Positions 20,255 to 26,353 of a stretch of 30,317 bases of DNA are shown here, piece by piece; within the stretch, counting starts at the first letter, position 1, and each line of letters starts with the position of its first letter. Under the pieces are notes generated by a model. It searched no databases and was not told the DNA's origin. It saw only the letters and a program-made list of their open reading frames with translations. The DNA comes from Lautropia sp. SCN 70-15 (lineage in GTDB: Bacteria > Pseudomonadota > Gammaproteobacteria > Burkholderiales > Burkholderiaceae_E). The translations under genes were made by a program, and so were the position numbers. The stretch spans positions 1-30,317 of the forward strand of contig MEEC01000235.1 in NCBI GenBank assembly GCA_001724315.1, given 5' to 3'.

Positions 20255-20680
20255 GGCGGCCTCGGCGGCGGACAGCCTGATCATCGTCGAGACGGTGATC
20301 GAGCCCAGGATCGCCTTCGCGTGCTCGTCGATCTCGGCCAGCACGCCGCCCAGGGCCGCGCCGACCGGGGTCAGGTCGCCCTGCTCGCGACGCTCGGCGG
20401 ACGGCGCGGCGAAGTCCTCGAACAGCTGGATCACGTCGAGCAGGGTGAGCCGCCGCGCGTTGCCGGTGAAGCGGTAGCCGCCGCCCACGCCCCTCACCGA
20501 CTCCACGATTCCCGACCGGGCGAGTTCGGACAGCACCTTGGCCAGGTGGTGCGGCGAGACCCCGTACTTCTCGGCGATCTCGGCCGCGGGAATGTGGCGA
20601 TCGGGGGCCGCCGCGAACTCGATGACGCTGTAGAGCGCCAGCGAGGTGTTCTTCTGAAGCCTCATCGTGCGATCCGGCGC

Positions 20681-21166
20681 TCAGTCATCGAGGTCCATCT
20701 CGAGCGGGATGAACGGTCCGGTCCGCATGCCCTGGCTGCGGAAGAAGGAAAGGATCAGCACGTTGTCCCGCGAAAGCATCGTGCGCAGCTTGCGCACGCC
20801 CGAGGTGCGCAGCCCCTCGCACAGCACATCCAGCATGCGGGACGCGACGCCGCGCTGGCGGTACTCGGGCTGCACGTCGATCGCGAACACCCATCCGCAG
20901 GGCGGCGCGCCGAACTCCCAGTCGCGGACCTCGCCGATGACGAAACCCACCACCTGCCCGTCGCACTCGGCCACCAGGAACTGCCGCTCCGGCCGGTTGC
21001 CGGCGCCGTAGCGGTGGAAGACCGAATGCCAGTAGTCGTCCTTCTCGATGCCGGTCACCGTCGCATCGATCCCGATCACCCGTTCGAGATCGGTGCGGCG
21101 CGCCTTGCGCACCGACACTTCCCCGGTCTTCCCGCGGGCCCTTCGATCCGTTCCGCCTGCCGACAT
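20681..21166 (-). CDS. GNAT-family N-acetyltransferase
   Basis: A 161-residue single-domain GNAT protein. The N-terminal strand is VSVRKARRTDLERVIGID. The acetyl-CoA site is QPEYRQRGVASRML (an R/Q-x-x-G-x-A pyrophosphate loop), preceded by WVFAIDVQ, and the end is RDNVLILSFFRSQGM. GNAT enzymes transfer an acetyl group from acetyl-CoA to an amine on a small molecule or protein lysine; the substrate here is unknown. I use the ATG at 21166, though a GTG two codons earlier is possible. It is followed by the Rrf2 gene. Its predicted promoter contains the FNR box in the leader. Confidence 0.85.
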   Translation of the reverse strand: MSAGGTDRRARGKTGEVSVRKARRTDLERVIGIDATVTGIEKDDYWHSVFHRYGAGNRPERQFLVAECDGQVVGFVIGEVRDWEFGAPPCGWVFAIDVQPEYRQRGVASRMLDVLCEGLRTSGVRKLRTMLSRDNVLILSFFRSQGMRTGPFIPLEMDLDD

Positions 21167-21180
21167 CGCCACCGTGGACC

Positions 21181-21194
21181 TTGATCAGGATCAA
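21181..21194. promoter_or_regulatory. Perfect FNR/ANR-type box
   Basis: TTGAT-CAGG-ATCAA matches the FNR/ANR/DNR consensus TTGAT-N4-ATCAA at all ten defined bases. Its centre (21187.5) is 41.5 bases before position 21229. A 4/6 -10 box (CAGAAT, 21217-21222) sits at -12 to -7 relative to that point, the geometry of a class II FNR-activated promoter reading rightward into the importer-molybdoenzyme operon. For the minus strand, a possible GNAT promoter (TTGGCG 21229-21224, TACGAT 21207-21202, 16-bp spacer) would start just upstream of the box, so a bound activator could block it. Confidence 0.75.
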
Positions 21195-21228
21195 ATCAAT
21201 AATCGTATTATCGTACCAGAATGCGCCA

Positions 21229-21424
21229 AAGGACATCGGACGATCGGTGACGCAGCTGGAGGCGATCACCGACGCGGAGGATACCGGAACCGCCCGATCC
21301 GGACACGCATGCGACCGCGCTCGCACGCGAAGGCCGGCCGGGCAGGTGCCTGGATTCGGATCGAAGCTGTGCCACAGCGGCAGCCCCGCACCCGGAGCCG
21401 CCGAGAACGATCAGGAGACAACAC
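21229..21424 (+). promoter_or_regulatory. Predicted 5' leader of the importer-molybdoenzyme operon
   Basis: About 196 bases separate the predicted FNR-dependent start from the ATG of the third binding protein. I see no convincing small gene, riboswitch or terminator hairpin in it. It ends with the ribosome site GGAGACAACA at 21414-21423, one base before the ATG. Confidence 0.35.
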
Positions 21425-22591
21425 ATGCGTTCGTCTGGGAACTTCCGTATCGCCTTGCGCATCGCGGGCGCCGCCCTGTCCGCCGCCCTGCTCGCCCCCG
21501 CGTCCGCCGTCGCCCAGGAGCCGATACGAATCGGCGCCTTCCTGGCCGCGACCGGCCCCGCCTCGTTCCTCGGGGACCCCGAGCAGAAGACCCTGGAGAT
21601 GTACGTCGAACGGCTCAACGCCGCGGGCGGCGTGCTGGGGCGCAAGCTGCAGCTCTTCGCCTACGACAGCGGCGGCGACGCCGAGAAGGCGCGGACCTTC
21701 ACGAAACGGCTGATCGAGCAGGACAAGGTCGACGTGATCGTGGGCGGCTCGACCACCGGCGAGACGATGGCCGCGGTCCCGCTGGTCGAGCAGGCGCAGG
21801 TGCCGTTCATCTCGCTGGCCGGCGCGGTGGTCATCATCGAGCCGCCCAAGAAGTGGGTCTTCAAGACCCCGCACACCGACCGGATGGCCTGCGAGAAGAT
21901 CTTCACCGACATGAACGCGCGCAAGCTGAGCAAGCTCGCGCTGATCTCCGGCGCGGGCGGCTTCGACCGCTCGCTGCGCGCGCAGTGCCTTGCCGTCGCA
22001 CCGAAGTTCGGCATCGAGATCGTCGCCGACGAAAGCTACGGGGCCGCGGACACCGACATGACGGCCCAGCTGACGAAGATCAAGAGCGTGCCCGGCGTGC
22101 AGGCGGTCATGAACTGCGGCTTCGGCCAGGGGCCTGCGATCGTCACGAAGAACTACCGCCAGATCGGCCTCACGCTGCCGCTCTACCAGTCGCACGGCGT
22201 GGCGTCCAAGGAGTACGTGAAGCTCTCCGGCGGCGCCGCCGAGGGCGTTCGGCTGCCGGCGGCCGCGCTGCTGGTCGGCCACCTGCTGGCCGACAACGAT
22301 CCGCAGAAGGCGGTCGTGGTCGACTACAAGCGCGACTACGAGGAGCGCTTCAAGTCCGACGTCTCGACCTTCGGCGGCCATGCCTACGACGGGCTGATGA
22401 TCGCGGTCGAGGCGATCAAGCGCGCCGGCAGCAGCGACCGCGCCAAGGTGCGCGACGAGATCGAGAAGACGAAGGGTTACGTCGGCACCGGCGGGGTGGT
22501 CAACATGTCGCCGACCGACCACATGGGCCTCGACCTCACCGCATTCAAGATGCTCGAGATCCGCAACGGCGACTGGGTGCTGGTGCAGTAG
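21425..22591 (+). CDS. HAAT-family substrate-binding protein of the molybdoenzyme operon
   Basis: The 388-residue protein carries a Sec signal (about residues 1-31, ending AVAQ) and the Peripla_BP_6 fold: IRIGAFLAATGPASFLGDPE, then DVIVGGSTTGETMAAVPLVE in the first lobe, and GHAYDGLMIAVEAIKRAG toward the end. A strong GGAG site precedes the ATG. It opens the operon with livH, livM, livG, livF, a thioesterase and a molybdenum oxidoreductase, and is divergent from GNAT-Rrf2 with an FNR box between. The context suggests that the imported compound, perhaps an aromatic or arylacetic acid, becomes the substrate of the oxidoreductase after CoA activation. That is inference; no CoA ligase for it is in this operon within the window. 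Confidence 0.92.
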   Translation: MRSSGNFRIALRIAGAALSAALLAPASAVAQEPIRIGAFLAATGPASFLGDPEQKTLEMYVERLNAAGGVLGRKLQLFAYDSGGDAEKARTFTKRLIEQDKVDVIVGGSTTGETMAAVPLVEQAQVPFISLAGAVVIIEPPKKWVFKTPHTDRMACEKIFTDMNARKLSKLALISGAGGFDRSLRAQCLAVAPKFGIEIVADESYGAADTDMTAQLTKIKSVPGVQAVMNCGFGQGPAIVTKNYRQIGLTLPLYQSHGVASKEYVKLSGGAAEGVRLPAAALLVGHLLADNDPQKAVVVDYKRDYEERFKSDVSTFGGHAYDGLMIAVEAIKRAGSSDRAKVRDEIEKTKGYVGTGGVVNMSPTDHMGLDLTAFKMLEIRNGDWVLVQ

Positions 22592-22628
22592 GCCTGGGGC
22601 GGCACGGCTCGGCGCGCGGGGGCTGGTC

Positions 22629-23504
22629 GTGGGAGGGCAGTGGCTCCAGTTCGTCGCCGGCGGCCTGACCGCCGGCGCGATCTACGCCCTGGTGGCGCTC
22701 GGCTTCTCGATCATCTTCAACGCAAGCCGGGTGATCAACTTCGCCCAGGGCGAGTTCGTGATGATCGGCGGCATGAGCGCCGTGTCGCTGGTCGCGGCCG
22801 GCGCGCCGATGCCGGTCGCGCTGGGCGGGGCGGTGCTGGTCGCCGCCGTCATCGGCCTGCTCCTCGAGCGGCTCGCGGTCGGGCGCGCCCGCAATGCCGA
22901 CGTGGTCACGCTGATCATCATCACGATCGGCGCGTCGATCTTCCTTCGCGGGCTGGCCCAGCTGGTCTGGGACAAGCGGATCCACGCGCTGGCGCCGCTG
23001 TCCGGCGACGCCCCGATCTCCTTCTTCGGCGCCACGATCCTGCCGCAGAGCCTCTGGGTGATCGGCGTCACCGTGGCGATCGTCGCCCTGCTCTCGTGGT
23101 TCTTCCGCCGGACCCTGCTCGGCAAGGCGATGCTGGCCACGGCGCACAACCGCACCGCGGCGCAGCTGGTGGGCATCGACGTGCGCGCCGTCCTGTTCGC
23201 CAGCTTCGGGCTGGCCGCCGCGCTCGGCGCGATCGCCGGCGTTCTCATCGCGCCGATCACCTTCACTTCCTACGACGCCGGGATCATGCTCGGCCTGAAG
23301 GGCTTCGCCGCGGCGATCCTGGGCGGGCTGGGCAGCTTTCCCGGGGCGATCGCCGGCGGTCTGCTGCTCGGTCTTCTCGAGAGCCTGGGCGCCGGCTACC
23401 TGTCCTCGGCCTACAAGGACGTGATCGCCTTCGTGATCATCCTCGCAGTCCTCTTCGTCAGACCCGATGGGATCCTTGGTGCAATCCGCAGCGAGCGCGT
23501 CTGA
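22629..23504 (+). CDS. livH: HAAT-family ABC importer permease LivH (molybdoenzyme operon)
   Basis: A 291-residue permease with the LivH N-terminus (GAIYALVALGFSIIFNASRV, INFAQGEFVMIGG) and the C-terminal GGLGSFPGAIAGGLLLGLLE. It begins at a GTG 38 bases after the binding-protein stop; this gap holds no obvious hairpin. It should pair with the LivM that follows, but that gene is disrupted, so the fate of this transporter is uncertain. The 3' end overlaps the start proposed for livM by 38 bases. Confidence 0.9.
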   Translation: MGGQWLQFVAGGLTAGAIYALVALGFSIIFNASRVINFAQGEFVMIGGMSAVSLVAAGAPMPVALGGAVLVAAVIGLLLERLAVGRARNADVVTLIIITIGASIFLRGLAQLVWDKRIHALAPLSGDAPISFFGATILPQSLWVIGVTVAIVALLSWFFRRTLLGKAMLATAHNRTAAQLVGIDVRAVLFASFGLAAALGAIAGVLIAPITFTSYDAGIMLGLKGFAAAILGGLGSFPGAIAGGLLLGLLESLGAGYLSSAYKDVIAFVIILAVLFVRPDGILGAIRSERV

Positions 23505-24424
23505 TCGCCGGCGCTCCGGCGCGCGACCCTGGGCGTCGCCCCGCAGCCGCGGGCTCGCCGCGCTCGCGCTGGTCGTCGCGCTGGCGCCGCTGGGGCTGGT
23601 CAACGACTACCTCTACGACATCGCGATCCTGGTCGGCCTGAACGCGATCGTCTGCGTGGGGCTGAACCTGCTGATCGGCTATGCCGGCCAGATCAGCCTC
23701 GGCCACGCGGGATTCTTCGGCCTGGGCGCCTATGGATCCGCCCTGCTGTGCACGCGCTACGGCGTTCCGCCGCTCGCCGCGCTGGCGCTCGCCACGGCCG
23801 CCGTCAGCCTGCTCGCCTTCGCGGTCGGGCGCCCGATCCTGCGGCTCAAGGGCCACTACCTCGCGATGGCCACGCTGGGGATGGGCGTGATCGTGTCGAT
23901 CGTCCTGGCCAACGAGGACCGCGTCACCGGCGGGCCCGACGGCGGGCGAGCAGGCCTGGTACTGGCTGGTCGGCGCATGCCTGCTCGTGGCCGTGTGGCT
24001 TGCCCTGAACCTGATCGATTCGCCGGCCGGCCGCGCCCTGCGCGCGCTGCACGGCTCCGAGGTCGCGGCCGAGGTGGTCGGGATCGACAGCGCGCGGCGC
24101 AAGCTCGAAGTCTTCGTGCTCTCGGCCGCCTTCGCGGCGCTGGCCGGCGGCCTGACCGCCTTCTACAGCGGCTTCATCACGCCTGCCAAGGCCTCGTTCC
24201 TGCACTCGGTCGAGCTGGTCACCATGGTCGTCTTCGGCGGCATGGCGTCGACCTTCGGCGCGGTCGTGGGCGCCGCGGTGCTGACCATCCTTCCGCAGGC
24301 GCTCACCGTGGTCAAGGAATACGAGATGGTCGTGCTGGGCGCGGTCATGATGGCCACGATGATCTTCTTCCCGCGCGGCGCGGTCCCCACCCTCGAGGCC
24401 TGGCTTCGGCGGAGGCGGCCATGA
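23467..24424 (+). pseudogene. livM: HAAT-family permease LivM with internal frameshift/deletion near 23944
   Basis: Two halves of LivM lie in different frames. From the ATG at 23467 the first frame gives the N-terminal half (LNLLIGYAGQISLGHAGFFG; LRLKGHYLAMATLGMGVIV; DRVTGGPDG, about 159 residues to 23943). The second half continues one base later (from GEQAWYWLVGACLLVAVWLA at 23945; GALTAFY-like and VVFGGMASTFGAVVGA segments follow) to the TGA at 24422-24424. The expected periplasmic loop between GGPDG and the next helix is missing, whereas the intact livM at 17824 has about 25 residues there. This fits a deletion of 3n+2 bases rather than a simple one-base slip, though an assembly error in GC-rich sequence is possible. 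Without repair the importer would lack one permease. The first frame stays open into livG, so a read-through product is conceivable but not meaningful. Confidence 0.8.
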
Positions 24425-25224
24425 GCGGGCTGCAGGCGAGCGGGCTGCAGGCGAGCGGCCTGTCCCGCGTGTTCGGCGGCATACACGCGGTGCAGGACCT
24501 CAGCTTCGCGGTCCCTCACGGGATCGTGCAGTCGATCATCGGGCCGAACGGCGCCGGCAAGACCACCCTGCTCAACCTGCTGACCGGCATCTACCGGCCG
24601 AGTTCCGGGGCGATCTCGCTCGACGGCCGGACGCTGTCCGGCCTGCCGACGCACCGCTTCGCGGCGGCCGGCATCGGCCGCACCTTCCAGAACCTGCAGA
24701 TCTTCTTCAACATGAGCGCGCTCGAGAACGTCATGACCGGGCGCCACCTGCACGAGCGCTGCGGGCTGCTGGGCAATCTCGTGCGCACGCCCGCCCGGCG
24801 CCGCGAAGAGCAGGCGTGCCGTGCCCTCGCGCGCGAGCTGCTCGAGTTCGTCGGGCTCGAGGCCCATGCCGACGCCAGCGCCGACGCGATGCCCTACGGC
24901 GCGCTGAAGCGGCTCGAGATCGCGCGCGCGCTGGCCGGCGAGCCGCGCATCCTGCTGCTCGACGAGCCGGCGGCCGGACTGAATCCGACCGAGTCCGCCG
25001 AGATCGCCGGCCTGATCCGCCGCCTGTGCCGCAACGGGACGACGATCGTCCTCGTCGAGCACAACATGAAGCTGGTGATGGGCGTGTCCGACCGAATCCT
25101 GGTGCTCGACCATGGCCGCGTGCTCAGCGAGGGCGATGCCGACCGGGTGTCGCGCGATCCGCGCGTCATCGAGGCCTATCTCGGCGCAGCCGATGGGACG
25201 GAGGCGACCCATGCTCGAGGTTGA
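24421..25224 (+). CDS. livG: HAAT-family ABC importer ATPase LivG (molybdoenzyme operon)
   Basis: A 267-residue ATPase whose ATG overlaps the livM stop by four bases. Walker A is GPNGAGKTT, a QNLQIFFNMSALENV segment follows the Q-loop, and Walker B is ILLLDEPAAG with H-loop LVEHNMK. The signature region reads MPYGALKRLEIARAL, without LSGG, as is common in LivG. The N-terminus begins with a tandem repeat, SGLQA-SGLQA-SGLSR, encoded by a duplicated 15-base unit; the ATPase fold proper starts at about residue 12. The stop overlaps livF by 14 bases. Confidence 0.92.
   Translation: MSGLQASGLQASGLSRVFGGIHAVQDLSFAVPHGIVQSIIGPNGAGKTTLLNLLTGIYRPSSGAISLDGRTLSGLPTHRFAAAGIGRTFQNLQIFFNMSALENVMTGRHLHERCGLLGNLVRTPARRREEQACRALARELLEFVGLEAHADASADAMPYGALKRLEIARALAGEPRILLLDEPAAGLNPTESAEIAGLIRRLCRNGTTIVLVEHNMKLVMGVSDRILVLDHGRVLSEGDADRVSRDPRVIEAYLGAADGTEATHARG
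24424..24453 (+). repeat. 15-bp tandem duplication at the livG 5' end
   Basis: The unit AGCGGGCTGCAGGCG occurs twice in a row (24424-24438 and 24439-24453), with a partial third copy (AGCGGCCTG) after it. It is in frame and encodes SGLQA twice. It looks like a slippage duplication that lengthens the non-conserved N-terminus. Confidence 0.9.
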
Positions 25225-25912
25225 AGCCCTGAGCAGCCGCTACGGGCGGATCACGGCCCTTCACGAGGTCAGCCTTCGCGTGGACGGCGGCGAGCTGGTC
25301 GCTCTGGTCGGCGCCAACGGGGCCGGCAAGTCCACGCTGCTGCGCGCACTCTCCGGGGTCCAGCCGGTCTCGGGCGGCAGCATCCGCTTCGAGGGCAGCG
25401 ACGTCACCCGGCGTTCGCCGCGCGCCCGGGTGCAGATGGGCATCGTGCAGGTGCCCGAGGGCCGCCAGGTGTTCACGCCGCTCAGCGTCGAGGACAACCT
25501 GCGCCTGGGCGCCTTCGTGCGCCCGCCGGGCGAGGCCGCGGAGAGCCTCGCTCAGGTCTACGGGCTGTTCCCGATCCTGGCCGACAAGCGGCGCGAGGCG
25601 GCCGGCACGCTGTCCGGCGGCCAGCAGCAGATGCTCGCGATCGGCCGCGCGCTGATGGCCCGCCCCCGCCTGCTGCTGCTCGACGAGCCGAGCATGGGCC
25701 TCGCCCCCCGGCTGGTCGCCGAGATCTTCGCGACGATCCGCGCGCTGCGCGAGGCCGCCACGACCATCCTGCTGGTCGACCAGAACGCCCGCGCCGCCCT
25801 GTCGATCGCCGACCGCGCATACGTGCTCGAGGTCGGGCGGGTGGCGCTGGCCGGCCGCGGCAGCGAACTGCTCGACGACGACGCGGTCCGCCAGGCCTAT
25901 CTCGGGCTCTGA
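25211..25912 (+). CDS. livF: HAAT-family ABC importer ATPase LivF (molybdoenzyme operon)
   Basis: This 233-residue ATPase starts inside the end of livG (14-base overlap). Walker A is GANGAGKST, VQVPEGRQVFTPLSVEDN is the LivF-type segment, the signature is LSGGQQQMLAIGRAL, and Walker B is LLLLDEPSMG. The switch region is LLVDQNARAAL. It is intact and of normal length, as are its partners other than livM. The thioesterase gene follows after 36 bases, consistent with one long transcript. Confidence 0.93.
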   Translation: MLEVEALSSRYGRITALHEVSLRVDGGELVALVGANGAGKSTLLRALSGVQPVSGGSIRFEGSDVTRRSPRARVQMGIVQVPEGRQVFTPLSVEDNLRLGAFVRPPGEAAESLAQVYGLFPILADKRREAAGTLSGGQQQMLAIGRALMARPRLLLLDEPSMGLAPRLVAEIFATIRALREAATTILLVDQNARAALSIADRAYVLEVGRVALAGRGSELLDDDAVRQAYLGL

Positions 25913-25948
25913 GCGGCCAGGACACCCTACCGACCCATGGAGAGAACG

Positions 25949-26353
25949 ATGAAACCCTCGCTGGCGAAAGGCGCAGCCCGAACGGTGAAGCTCACCGTCG
26001 ACCGCGGCCGCACGATCGACTTCATGGGCGAGGCGGCCCGTGTCTACGCCACGCCGATGCTCGTGCTCGACCTCGAGGTGGCCTGCCGCGAACTGCTCCT
26101 CGAGCACCTCGACGAGGGCGAGGATTCGGTGGGCACCCGCGTCGAGCTCGATCACCTGGCGGCCACGCTGCTCGGCATGACGGTCGAGCTGACGGTGACG
26201 ATCGCCTCGGTCGATGGCCGGTCGGTGGCGTTCGAGTTCACCGGCAGCGACGGCATCGACACGATCTGCCGAGGCCGTCACCACCGCTTCGTGGTCGACG
26301 TGGCCAAGACGGCCGAACGGCTCGCGGCCAAGGCCAGGAAGGCCGGGCTATGA
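25949..26353 (+). CDS. FlK-like hotdog thioesterase
   Basis: A 134-residue hotdog-fold protein resembling fluoroacetyl-CoA thioesterase FlK and its many uncharacterised relatives. The FlK active-site residues appear to be kept: T35 in VYATPM, E43 in LDLEVAC, H69 in VELDHLAATLLGM and R113 in GRGRHHR. It would hydrolyse an acyl-CoA to free acid and CoA in the cytosol. The ATG at 25949 is preferred because GGAGAGAACG lies just before it; an ATG at 25937 has no ribosome site. Its TGA overlaps the molybdoenzyme ATG by four bases, the strongest hint in the operon that a CoA thioester is handled here. The physiological substrate is unknown, and relief of trapped CoA is a reasonable guess. Confidence 0.85.
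   Translation: MKPSLAKGAARTVKLTVDRGRTIDFMGEAARVYATPMLVLDLEVACRELLLEHLDEGEDSVGTRVELDHLAATLLGMTVELTVTIASVDGRSVAFEFTGSDGIDTICRGRHHRFVVDVAKTAERLAAKARKAGL

Noticed and set aside
21229..21424. Small protein or riboswitch in the leader of the third binding-protein gene
   Set aside because: The candidate starts lack ribosome sites or run into the binding-protein gene in another frame, and no conserved riboswitch core or clear terminator hairpin is visible.
23467..25224. A 585-residue LivM-LivG fusion protein
   Set aside because: The first frame of livM leaves permease-like sequence after about residue 160 and only re-enters real coding sequence at the livG ATG by chance of frame. The livM C-terminal half is in another frame, so this is a frameshift, not a fusion.
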